A DNA stretch of 7,773 bases, taken from contig CALGCG010000026.1 in NCBI GenBank assembly GCA_937884485.1, forward strand, positions 1 through 7,773, read 5' to 3'. This document shows positions 1 through 5,926 of the stretch, in pieces; the first letter of the stretch is position 1, and each line of letters starts with the position of its first letter. Under the pieces are notes generated by a model. That model searched no databases and had not been told where the DNA came from. It saw nothing but the letters and a program-made list of their open reading frames with translations. The translations under genes and the position numbers were made by a program. Source of the stretch: an uncultured Bacteroidales bacterium. Lineage in GTDB: Bacteria; Bacteroidota; Bacteroidia; Bacteroidales; P3.

Positions 1-414
1 GACGATACCTAATTCGGTGACCAGCATTGGGGAATATGCCTTCTCTCATTGCAGTAGATTGACGTCGTTGACGATACCTAATTCGGTGACCAGCATTGGG
101 GAATATGCCTTCTCTCATTGCAGTGGATTGACGTCGTTGACGATACCTAATTCGGTGATCAGCATTGGGGAATATGCTTTCTATAGTTGCCGTGGGTTAA
201 CATCGGTGACAATACCGAATTCGGTGACCAGCATTGGGAAGTTTACTTTCTATAAGTGCAGTGGATTGACGTCGGTAACTATTGGGAACTCGGTGACCAG
301 TATTGGGGAGAGTGCTTTTATAAATTGCGACCATTTGACCAATATTAGCCTAGGCAGTGGACTACAAAGTATTGGTAAAAATGCATTCAAGGGCTGCACA
401 CAGGTGGTGCGTAT
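1..414 (+). repeat. Six 69-bp tandem repeats encoding the LRRs
   Basis: Units begin at 1, 70, 139, 208, 277 and 346, with no gaps. Units 1 and 2 differ at a single base (AGATT against GGATT). Unit 3 departs mainly in its second half, and units 4 to 6 diverge progressively towards the 3' end. The array probably continues left of the window. The gradient, identical inside and diverged at the end, suggests recent unit duplication or gene conversion towards the 5' side. Confidence 0.93.
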
Positions 415-1012
415 CAAATCGTTTGCTACAACGGCACCGACAGTTGACAGCACCGCTTTCAAGGATTTGAGTGATGATGTGATACTCAATGTGCCGTGCG
501 GATTTGGGTCGGGTTACGAGAATGCGGCCTATTGGCACCGATTTGATATTCAGGAGGATTTAATGTACGATTTTTCGGTTAGACCTCAAGACCTGTCGAG
601 GGGCACAGTGCAGATACTGAATGCACCCTCGTGCGACAACTATGAAGCGCAGATACAGGCCAACGCGTACCACAACTATCATTTTGCACGCTGGAGCGAC
701 GGGAACACCGACAATCCACGCTACATTGTAGTTATGCAGGACGTGAATCTGGAGGCCATATTCCTTGCCGAGGGAGAAACAGAGGGCATTGGCGATGTGG
801 AGGAGGGTGCATTGAGGGTATGGGCCAACAATGGACACATCTATGTCGCCACCGACAATGCAGCAGGAGCAGAGACTTCAGTAGAAGTCTACGACATGAA
901 AGGCTGCAAGGTGGCCACGATGGCTACTGACGAGGAGTCGCCCCTGTTTCCCAAGGGTGTCTACCTGGTGAAGGTGGGGACTTTGGCGGCGAAGAAGGTG
1001 GTGGTGTTCTGA
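2..1012 (+). CDS. BspA-type leucine-rich-repeat surface protein with T9SS tail, 5' partial
   Basis: The frame is open at the left edge, so the true start and signal peptide lie outside; a GTG at 17 is an internal valine. Counting from nt 2, residues 1-137 are six 23-residue LRR_5 (BspA/Treponema-type) repeats of the form TIPNSVTSIGEYAF-x-x-C-x-x-LTSL. A typical repeat cap follows (AFKGCTQV, later YENAAYWHRFDI). Residues about 188-255 resemble an InlB B-repeat-like domain (FARWSDG, NPR, DVNLEAIF). The last about 70 residues (VYDMKG, then PKGVYLVKVG and KKVVVF) look like a type A sorting domain of the type IX secretion system. By family knowledge this would be a secreted or surface-anchored protein that binds host or bacterial partners; the ligand cannot be read from sequence. 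The LRR part is more AT-rich than the genes to its right. Domain calls are by eye. Confidence 0.88.
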   Translation, partial: TIPNSVTSIGEYAFSHCSRLTSLTIPNSVTSIGEYAFSHCSGLTSLTIPNSVISIGEYAFYSCRGLTSVTIPNSVTSIGKFTFYKCSGLTSVTIGNSVTSIGESAFINCDHLTNISLGSGLQSIGKNAFKGCTQVVRIKSFATTAPTVDSTAFKDLSDDVILNVPCGFGSGYENAAYWHRFDIQEDLMYDFSVRPQDLSRGTVQILNAPSCDNYEAQIQANAYHNYHFARWSDGNTDNPRYIVVMQDVNLEAIFLAEGETEGIGDVEEGALRVWANNGHIYVATDNAAGAETSVEVYDMKGCKVATMATDEESPLFPKGVYLVKVGTLAAKKVVVF

Positions 1013-1034
1013 CGGGAAACCTCCAATTATGATA

Positions 1035-1072
1035 AAAGCGCATGGGTACCTGACCCATGCGCTTTCTTTTTT
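1035..1072 (+). terminator. Intrinsic terminator of the LRR gene
   Basis: A perfect 13-bp stem (AAAGCGCATGGGT, 1035-1047, with its complement at 1053-1065) has a 5-nt loop and is followed by CTTTTTT. It lies 22 bp after the LRR stop codon. On the other strand the U-tract is short and broken, so any action on metK, which converges from the right, would be weaker. Confidence 0.93.
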
Positions 1073-1103
1073 GTGCATCATGTAACCGTCATCAGGCATG
1101 ATC

Positions 1104-2405
1104 CTATAGTTTGAACTCCTTCTTGATGGGGTCCACCATGTCGAGTTTTTCCCAGCCGAAGAACTGGACGGTCTTTTGCTGGGGTTTGCCGTTCTTGTAG
1201 ACGGTGACCTCGGCTTCGTAGGGGTCACGGCCCATGTGGCCGTAGGCGGCGGTGGGACGGAAGATGGGGTTCTTCAGGCCGAAGCGCTCCACGATGGCGT
1301 AGGGACGCAGGTCGAAGAGTTTCTTCACCTTCTCGGCAATCTCGCCGTCGTGCATCTTCACATGGGCAGTGCCATAGGTATTGACATAGAGGCCCACGGG
1401 TTCGGCCACGCCGATGGCGTAGGCCACCTGCACCAGCACCTCGTCGCAGACACCGGCGGCCACCAGATTCTTGGCGATATGGCGCGTGGCGTAGGCCGCC
1501 GAGCGATCCACCTTCGACGAGTCCTTGCCACTGAAGGCGCCGCCGCCATGGGCACCGCGACCGCCGTAGGTGTCGACGATGATCTTGCGGCCCGTCAGGC
1601 CCGTGTCGCCGTGGGGACCGCCGATGACGAACTTGCCCGTCGGGTTGACAAACAATTGAAAATTGAAAATTGAGAATTGAGAATTGGTTGACGCACCCTT
1701 GCTTTCCACTTTCATCTTTCCACTTTCCACTCTGAACAGCTTCTGTGTCTCCTTCGGCAGACGCTTGATAACGCGCGGAAGGAGCACCTTCTCCACATCC
1801 TTGCGGATCTGCTCCTGCTCCACGTCGGGGTCGTGCTGGGTGGAGACCACGATGGTGTCGATGCGCTCGGGACGGCCCTCGTCGCTGTACTGCACGGTCA
1901 CCTGGCTCTTGGCATCAGGGCGCAGGTACTTCATCTGCTTGCCCTCACGGCGGATACGGCTCAGCTCCTGCAGGATGATGTGGGCCAGCGTGATGGGCAA
2001 CGGCATCAGCTCGTCGGTCTCGCGGCAGGCATAGCCGAACATCATGCCCTGGTCGCCGGCGCCCTGGTCCTTCTTGGCCTTGCGGCTGACGCCCATGTTG
2101 ATGTCCTGGCTCTGCTCATGGATGGCGCTGAGCACACCACAGCTCTCGGCCTCGAACTTGTACTCGCCCTTGGTGTAGCCAATCTCGCGGATGACATCGC
2201 GCACCGTCTGCTGCACGTCGACGTAGCCGTCGCACGTCACCTCGCCGCTCACCACGGCCAAGCCTGTGGTCACCAGCGTCTCGCAGGCCACATGGCTTTC
2301 GGGGTCATGACGAAGGAACTCGTCCAGCAACGCGTCGGAAATCTGGTCGGCCACTTTGTCGGGATGGCCCTCGCTTACACTTTCACTCGTGAAGAAATAA
2401 CTCAT
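1104..2405 (-). CDS. metK: S-adenosylmethionine synthetase (methionine adenosyltransferase), with repeat-derived insertion
   Basis: Cytosolic enzyme making SAM, phosphate and diphosphate from methionine and ATP. The start is fixed by the classic N-terminus MSYFFTSESVSEGHPDK. Visible family motifs are GHPDK (13-17), GAGDQG (115-120), the stretch IGGPHGDTGLTGRK and the loop GGGAFSGKD with SSKVDRSAAY (about 287-301). All the catalytic segments I would expect are present. At 433 residues it is close to other Bacteroidetes MetK proteins, but residues about 224-251 are unusual. Between KLF and VNPTGK, where relatives have roughly 6-8 residues, there are 28 residues encoded by two arrays of 7-bp repeats. 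The frame is kept, so the gene is probably functional. It has its own promoter (2540-2570) and a structured leader that resembles a SAM-II riboswitch. The upstream neighbour is a radical SAM enzyme on the same strand. Confidence 0.97.
   Translation of the reverse strand: MSYFFTSESVSEGHPDKVADQISDALLDEFLRHDPESHVACETLVTTGLAVVSGEVTCDGYVDVQQTVRDVIREIGYTKGEYKFEAESCGVLSAIHEQSQDINMGVSRKAKKDQGAGDQGMMFGYACRETDELMPLPITLAHIILQELSRIRREGKQMKYLRPDAKSQVTVQYSDEGRPERIDTIVVSTQHDPDVEQEQIRKDVEKVLLPRVIKRLPKETQKLFRVESGKMKVESKGASTNSQFSIFNFQLFVNPTGKFVIGGPHGDTGLTGRKIIVDTYGGRGAHGGGAFSGKDSSKVDRSAAYATRHIAKNLVAAGVCDEVLVQVAYAIGVAEPVGLYVNTYGTAHVKMHDGEIAEKVKKLFDLRPYAIVERFGLKNPIFRPTAAYGHMGRDPYEAEVTVYKNGKPQQKTVQFFGWEKLDMVDPIKKEFKL
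1653..1729 (-). repeat. Compound heptanucleotide array inside metK
   Basis: Read on the + strand, five 7-bp units (CAATTGA, AAATTGA, AAATTGA, GAATTGA, GAATTGG) fill 1653-1687. A 14-bp spacer covers 1688-1701. Four 7-bp units of a different sequence (CTTTCCA, CTTTCAT, CTTTCCA, CTTTCCA) fill 1702-1729. The whole block is 77 bp, 11 times 7. Because 7 is not a multiple of 3, each array is read in all three frames in turn and encodes 7-residue periodic peptide (NSQFSIF then NFQLF; VESGKMK then VESKG) without a stop. Confidence 0.93.
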
Positions 2406-2408
2406 TTT

Positions 2409-2451
2409 TGTTACATTTTAACTTGTTGATACATATGTTCTAAATGTAACA
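2409..2451 (-). promoter_or_regulatory. Hairpin next to the metK start codon
   Basis: TGTTACATTT (2409-2418) and AAATGTAACA (2442-2451) are perfect 10-bp inverted arms around a 23-nt loop. In the metK mRNA the 3' arm ends 3 nt before the ATG, so the folded form would cover the ribosome landing region. There is no U-tract, so it is not an intrinsic terminator. It is a plausible expression platform for the RNA motif upstream of it; that link is inferred. Confidence 0.6.
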
Positions 2452-2477
2452 GATTTGAGAATGAAGTCGCAGTTGAA

Positions 2478-2530
2478 CAACGCTTTAGCATTTTTTCAAG
2501 TGGTTGCAATCATTACAAATCTATCCACAT
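2478..2530 (-). ncRNA. Putative SAM-II-type riboswitch in the metK leader
   Basis: Read on the transcript (- strand), conserved SAM-II-like blocks appear in the right order: P1 strand GUGG (2528-2525), GAUUU (2521-2517), AUUGCAA (2510-2504), P1 partner CCAC (2503-2500), an A-rich stretch, then GCUAAA (2489-2484). A pseudoknot can form between UAAUG (2515-2511) and CGUUG (2482-2478), with two U-G and three Watson-Crick pairs, where the textbook motif uses a CCG/CGG-type helix. It sits only a few nt after the predicted transcription start and in front of the SAM-producing gene, which is the expected context. One oddity is three nucleotides (AUA) between P1 and GAUUU where I recall about one. 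The match is from memory of the motif, not a covariance-model search. Confidence 0.65.
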
Positions 2531-2539
2531 TTGCGGATG

Positions 2540-2570
2540 CAAAGATACGAAATAAAGGCGAAACGGCAAA
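2540..2570 (-). promoter_or_regulatory. metK promoter, Bacteroidetes sigma type
   Basis: On the - strand, TTTG (2570-2567), exactly 19 nt, then TATCTTTG (2547-2540), an ideal match to the Bacteroidetes TTTG / TAnnTTTG consensus. The -33 box lies directly beside the stop codon of the radical SAM gene (2572-2574). Transcription should begin near 2533, giving a leader of about 130 nt. Confidence 0.88.
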
Positions 2571-2571
2571 A

Positions 2572-3714
2572 TTATTTTTTCAGGCGATTGTAGTGGCAGG
2601 TGAGCAGGCGCCCCTCGTCGTCGTAGAGGTGGAGGCCGGAACCCTCACAGTAGCGCCATACCTTGCACGAGGCACACTGGTCCTTCCGGGCCCAGCTGCG
2701 GTCGCGCATCACCTGGAAGCGGTTCTCCCACACGTCCCAGAAATCGTCCTTGTAGATGTTGCCCTGGTCCATGTGGCTGCGCACGGAGGTGCAGCCGCTG
2801 ATGGCGCCGTCGCAACGGATGCTGGCCACGTCGACCCCGCTGCGACAGTGGAAGAAATGGTCGCGCACCTTCTGCTCGTACTCGCCGAGGAAACCCTCGC
2901 AGGCGTAACTGACATTAATGTTAGTGCGGGAATGCGTTAATGCGTCAGTGCGTGGATTTGTTAATGCATCAGTGCGTGATTGTGTCAATGCGTTAGTGTT
3001 TTCTACTCTACAGTCGCGGATGAAATCCAGCAGGCCGCGGAACTGCTCGTCGGTGAACTGCAGCTCGGGGTTGCCGGCGGCGCGTCCCATGGGGAAGATG
3101 CTGAACAAACGCCAGGCGGGAACGCCCAGCGACACAAGATATTCGCGGAACTCCTTCAGATGGGGATAGTTGCGCGGATTGACACAGGTGACCACATCCC
3201 ACAGGATGTCCTTCTGCTGCGCCAGCAGGCGGATGGCGGCGGTGGCCTTCTCGAAACTCTGCGGATGGCGGCGGATCCAGTTGTGCTGCTCCTCGAAACC
3301 GTCGAGGCTGACGGTGATCGAATGCATGCCGCTGGCCATCAGGCTCTGCAGCCGCCGCTCGTCGAGCAGGAAACCGTTGGTCACCACGCCCCACGGATAC
3401 TCGCGGCGGTAGAGCTCGAGGCCCACCTCCTCCAGGTCGGGACGCAGCAACGCCTCGCCCCCGGTGAAGATAATGAAAACCTTGTGGGTGTCGACATGCG
3501 GCGTAATGGAGTCGATGACGCGGAGGAAATCCGCGGCGGGCATGTCCTTCACCTCGGGCTGCACCTTGCAGTCGCTGCCACAGTGGCGGCAACTCATGTT
3601 GCACCGCAACGTGCACTCCCAGAAGAGCGTCCGCAACGGATGCAGCGCGGCCTCGTTGTGCCGCAACGACCGCTGCAGCTCCAGTCCAACCTTCTGCCTG
3701 AGCGACAAACCCAT
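2572..3714 (-). CDS. Radical SAM/SPASM enzyme of the rSAM/lipoprotein system
   Basis: Residues 38-45 are the [4Fe-4S] motif CNMSCRHC (C38, C42, C45, CX3CX2C). GGEALLRPDL is the GGE-type SAM-binding motif and SITVSLDGF a core strand. The C-terminal third holds SPASM-like cysteines: FFHC, IRCDGAISGC, then CASCKVWRYC and a final LLTC, which would bind auxiliary clusters. The overall sequence and the lipoprotein neighbours fit the Bacteroidetes radical SAM family paired with a lipoprotein (TIGR04133 as I remember it). The chemistry is unknown to me; a modification of the adjacent lipoproteins is the natural inference. The start follows the short lipoprotein stop by 6 bp, so the genes are surely cotranscribed. 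Residues about 241-264 are an insertion of three 8-residue repeats ([ND]ALTxxRT) between the core and the SPASM region. No terminator follows, and metK is next on the same strand. Confidence 0.9.
   Translation of the reverse strand: MGLSLRQKVGLELQRSLRHNEAALHPLRTLFWECTLRCNMSCRHCGSDCKVQPEVKDMPAADFLRVIDSITPHVDTHKVFIIFTGGEALLRPDLEEVGLELYRREYPWGVVTNGFLLDERRLQSLMASGMHSITVSLDGFEEQHNWIRRHPQSFEKATAAIRLLAQQKDILWDVVTCVNPRNYPHLKEFREYLVSLGVPAWRLFSIFPMGRAAGNPELQFTDEQFRGLLDFIRDCRVENTNALTQSRTDALTNPRTDALTHSRTNINVSYACEGFLGEYEQKVRDHFFHCRSGVDVASIRCDGAISGCTSVRSHMDQGNIYKDDFWDVWENRFQVMRDRSWARKDQCASCKVWRYCEGSGLHLYDDEGRLLTCHYNRLKK
2923..2994 (-). repeat. Three 24-bp tandem repeats (8-bp sub-units) inside the radical SAM gene
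   Basis: Units are 2923-2946, 2947-2970 and 2971-2994, encoding DALTHSRT, DALTNPRT and NALTQSRT (in reverse map order). Within them an 8-bp period is visible on the + strand (ATGCGTTA, ATGCGTCA, GTGCGTGG and so on, from 2932 to 2995). The 24-bp unit is therefore three octamers, the smallest number that restores the reading frame. Confidence 0.92.
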
Positions 3715-3720
3715 AGCCGT

Positions 3721-3903
3721 TTAATTTATTGCCCTGAAATCCGTCTCAGGCACACCGTACATCGGATCCATACCGGTGGAATCGGTATAGTCCGGCTCCG
3801 GGCACCCGTACATATCCTCCTGCTTCTCGCACGAGGAGAGGCCCAGCATGCCCATCAACGTGATGAGCAGCCAGTGCTTTGCCTTCAAGAGACGGAGTTT
3901 CAT
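3721..3903 (-). CDS. Short (60-residue) rSAM-associated lipoprotein
   Basis: Residues 1-25 are a lipoprotein signal peptide ending in the lipobox LSSC (C25), with the same length and layout as in the upstream gene (KxxxWLLITLMG-GLSSC). The mature part is only about 35 residues and contains the motif twice: MYGCPEPDY (31-39) and MYGVPETDF (48-56). It ends four residues after the second copy. The longer neighbour has one such motif (MYGVPSMNF) and then a folded domain. This protein therefore looks like the signal and motif segment alone, from duplication plus loss of the domain, or a genuine peptide-like substrate. It lies 9 bp after the long lipoprotein gene and 6 bp before the radical SAM gene, so expression is coupled. 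No remnant of a downstream domain is left in the 6-bp gap. Role inferred only. Confidence 0.85.
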   Translation of the reverse strand: MKLRLLKAKHWLLITLMGMLGLSSCEKQEDMYGCPEPDYTDSTGMDPMYGVPETDFRAIN

Positions 3904-3912
3904 AACGGCTTT

Positions 3913-4455
3913 TTATTTGTTTTCCAACTTGATTCTCACCTCTTTGTTGTAGGTGCCCTGGTGCCATCCGTTGGCATCGGAGCGATCCACATCGCCGGCC
4001 TCGACCTCCATGTCGACCACCTGGTTTTGGAACAGTCCGTTCTCCTTGCCGTCGACATCGCGCACCAGCAGGCGCACCTGCTGCTGCGGCAGACCGTTGT
4101 TCTGGATGGTGAAACGGCCCTCGTCGTCGGTACGCACGGCGGTGTTTTCAAGATAGCGCTGCACATTGTCGGGGTCGCCCTGCAACTCGCCGTCCTTCAC
4201 CTCCATGCCGCGATCGAGCATGTTGACACGGATGTCGCGCACCGGACGGCCATCGACGTCCCTCACCTGGCCTCGGATCATGAAATTCATGCTCGGCACA
4301 CCGTACATCAGCCTGACCGGCTCGCGGTCCTGGATGGGCGGAGTGTCCGGCTGGGGGTCGGCCAACTCCTTGTTACAGTGGCACGAAGAGAAACCCATAG
4401 CACCCATCAGGGTGACCAAAAACCAGTTCTTTATCTTAAGATATTTAATTTTCAT
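3913..4455 (-). CDS. rSAM-associated lipoprotein with carboxypeptidase-regulatory-like domain
   Basis: Residues 1-25 are a signal peptide with lipobox FSSC (C25), followed by a second cysteine at C27. After a short acidic, proline-rich linker comes MYGVPSMNF (50-58), the sequence shared with the short lipoprotein downstream. From about residue 60 the protein reads as a CarboxypepD_reg-like beta-sandwich (IRGQVRDVDGRPVRDIRVNM, later RTDDEGRFTI), ending at residue 180. This matches the putative lipoprotein family that accompanies the radical SAM enzyme in Bacteroidetes (TIGR04134 as I remember it). It should sit in the outer or inner membrane facing the periplasm. It is first in the operon, with its start about 15 nt after the predicted transcription start. 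Being a substrate of the radical SAM enzyme is a reasonable guess, not shown by sequence. Confidence 0.88.
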   Translation of the reverse strand: MKIKYLKIKNWFLVTLMGAMGFSSCHCNKELADPQPDTPPIQDREPVRLMYGVPSMNFMIRGQVRDVDGRPVRDIRVNMLDRGMEVKDGELQGDPDNVQRYLENTAVRTDDEGRFTIQNNGLPQQQVRLLVRDVDGKENGLFQNQVVDMEVEAGDVDRSDANGWHQGTYNKEVRIKLENK

Positions 4456-4476
4456 ATCACTTTAACGCCGATAATT

Positions 4477-4497
4477 CAAAAATATTGTGTATTTTTG
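4477..4497. promoter_or_regulatory. Back-to-back divergent -7 boxes
   Basis: CAAAAATA (4477-4484) is TATTTTTG on the - strand, serving the lipoprotein operon. TATTTTTG (4490-4497) serves the + strand DAHP synthase gene. They form a perfect 8-bp inverted repeat with a 5-bp spacer (TTGTG). I see no good TTTG -33 box at the usual 19-21 nt for either side, so both promoters look weak or activator-dependent. Confidence 0.6.
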
Positions 4498-4528
4498 CAA
4501 AACATTTTTATCGAAAAAAACAACGACC

Positions 4529-5563
4529 ATGAGCAAAACCATCATAGCTGGCCCCTGCAGCGTGGAGAGCCAAGCCCAGCTGCGCGAGGTGACCCTGGCG
4601 CTGAAAGCCATCCCCGAAGTGACGATGATCCGTGCCGGAGTGTGGAAACCCCGCACACGTCCGGGGGCATTCGAGGGCCTGGGCGAGCCGGCCCTGGGCT
4701 GGATGCGCGACCTCGCCAACGAACTGGGCGTGCGCTACTGCTGCGAGGTGGCACGGCCCGAGCACGTCGAGCTTTGCCTGGCCTACGGCATCGACACCCT
4801 CTGGCTCGGCGCCCGCACCACCACCAACCCCTTCATGGTCGACGAACTATGCCAGGCCCTGCGCGGCAGCGGAGCCCACATGCTGGTGAAAAATCCCGTC
4901 TGCCCCGACGTGAGGCTATGGCTCGGCGCCATCGAGCGGCTGCAAAAAGCCGGCATCGAGCACCTGACGGCCGTGCACCGGGGCTTCAGCATGTACAACA
5001 ACCACGGCTACCGCAACTCCCCCCTGTGGGAGGTGGCCATGGAGCTGCGCCACGAGCACCCGGATCTGCCCATCCTCTGCGACCCCAGCCACATGGGAGG
5101 CCGTGCCGACCTCGTAGGCCCCCTGGCACGCGCCGCACACCAGCTGGACTACGACGGCCTCATGGTCGAGGTGCACCCCCGCCCCAACGAGGCCCTCACC
5201 GATGCCGCCCAGCAAATCACCCCACAGGCACTGAAAGACGTACTAGTGCACTGGTCCTCAACCCCCTACCCCACCTCCGTGGCCGAGGCCGCCCGTGCCC
5301 TCGAACCCCTGCGACGCAAAATCGACGACATCGACCACGACCTCATCTCGCTGCTCACACAGCGCATGGCGGTGTCGAAACGCATCGCCTCCGTCAAGCG
5401 CGACGCCCACATGCCCGTCTACCAGCAGGCACGCTGGGCCGACATGATGAACGACCGCCTGCACCAGGCCACAGCCCTCGGCCTCGAAGCCGACTTCATG
5501 AAGGAACTGCTGGAGAAAATCCACGCCGCAAGCGTTCGCGTACAGCTGGAGAACGGGAAATAA
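4529..5563 (+). CDS. Bifunctional DAHP synthase / chorismate mutase (type II, AroQ fold)
   Basis: The N-terminal domain (1 to about 250) condenses phosphoenolpyruvate and erythrose 4-phosphate to DAHP, the first shikimate-pathway step. Motifs are GPCSVES with metal-ligand type C10, IRAGVWKPRT with K40, GARTTTNPFMVDEL, KNPVCPD, HRGFSMYN and CDPSHMGG (C184-G191, H188). Residues about 258-335 are an all-helical chorismate mutase (LEPLRRKIDDIDHDLISLL, QRMAVSKRIASVK), turning chorismate to prephenate. In Bacteroidetes this DAHP-first fusion is normal, and the mutase domain can serve as a feedback sensor. I chose ATG 4529 (344 aa), because the 14 extra codons back to GTG 4487 run through the -7 promoter box and are not conserved-looking. 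The gene stands alone here; prephenate dehydratase or dehydrogenase genes often found beside it are absent from the window. Confidence 0.95.
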   Translation: MSKTIIAGPCSVESQAQLREVTLALKAIPEVTMIRAGVWKPRTRPGAFEGLGEPALGWMRDLANELGVRYCCEVARPEHVELCLAYGIDTLWLGARTTTNPFMVDELCQALRGSGAHMLVKNPVCPDVRLWLGAIERLQKAGIEHLTAVHRGFSMYNNHGYRNSPLWEVAMELRHEHPDLPILCDPSHMGGRADLVGPLARAAHQLDYDGLMVEVHPRPNEALTDAAQQITPQALKDVLVHWSSTPYPTSVAEAARALEPLRRKIDDIDHDLISLLTQRMAVSKRIASVKRDAHMPVYQQARWADMMNDRLHQATALGLEADFMKELLEKIHAASVRVQLENGK

Positions 5564-5568
5564 CAAAC

Positions 5569-5598
5569 AAAAAAAACTGCCCGTTGACGCGGGCAGTT
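5569..5598 (-). terminator. Terminator of the rplU-rpmA operon, possibly bidirectional
   Basis: A 9-bp stem, AACTGCCCG (5575-5583) and CGGGCAGTT (5590-5598), with a 6-nt loop. On the - strand the hairpin runs into eight T residues, a strong terminator 34 bp after the rpmA stop. On the + strand it is followed by the weaker TGTTGT, so it may also help stop the DAHP synthase transcript, which ends 12 bp away. Confidence 0.9.
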
Positions 5599-5631
5599 GT
5601 TGTCTGAAGCAACACGTGCTTTTTACTTTCT

Positions 5632-5889
5632 TTATTCGGCAGGAACCACGGAGACGAAGCTGCGGTCCTCACGGCCTTTGTGGAATTTCACCACGCCGTC
5701 GACGAGGGCGTAGAGCGTGTGGTCACGACCCATGCCAACATTCTGGCCGGGGTTGTGGGCGGTGCCGCGCTGGCGAACGATGATGTTGCCGGCGATGCAT
5801 TTCTGACCACCAAAAATCTTGACGCCTAAGCGTTTGCTTTCGGATTCGCGACCGTTACTGGAACTACCAACACCTTTTTTATGAGCCAT
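5632..5889 (-). CDS. rpmA: 50S ribosomal protein L27
   Basis: Protein of the large ribosomal subunit near the peptidyl-transferase centre. The 85 residues match the family from end to end: MAHKKGVGSSSNGRESESKR, LGVKIFGGQ, AGNIIVRQRGT, VGMGRDHTLYAL, DGVVKF. The N-terminus starts directly with AHKKG, so there is no cleavable leader of the kind found in Firmicutes L27. It lies 37 bp downstream of rplU in the conserved rplU-rpmA order and is followed by a strong terminator. Confidence 0.98.
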   Translation of the reverse strand: MAHKKGVGSSSNGRESESKRLGVKIFGGQKCIAGNIIVRQRGTAHNPGQNVGMGRDHTLYALVDGVVKFHKGREDRSFVSVVPAE

Positions 5890-5926
5890 AATATACTGTT
5901 TTTAAAAGGTTAGACACTACGGTTAA

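Noticed and set aside
1..276. CRISPR-like array
   Set aside because: The 69-bp units are contiguous with no spacers and translate into LRR repeats.
1653..1735. Intein or frameshift in metK
   Set aside because: The extra segment is only about 20 residues, lacks intein motifs, keeps the frame on both sides and is fully explained by heptamer repeats.
1176..2429. Long + strand open frames opposite metK (1176-1673 and 1833-2429)
   Set aside because: The metK frame is unambiguous over the whole stretch; the antisense translations show only the His/Val/Gly/Leu bias of its complement.
4487..4528. Upstream GTG start for the DAHP synthase gene
   Set aside because: The 14 added residues are encoded by the promoter -7 box and AT-rich leader, while ATG 4529 begins the conserved MSKTIIAGPCSVES.
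2980..5607. An 875-codon open frame on the + strand
   Set aside because: It runs antisense through the radical SAM and lipoprotein genes and then out of frame through the DAHP synthase gene. Its translation is low-complexity (His, Arg, Pro, Ala rich) with no recognisable domain, as expected from GC-rich shadow frames.
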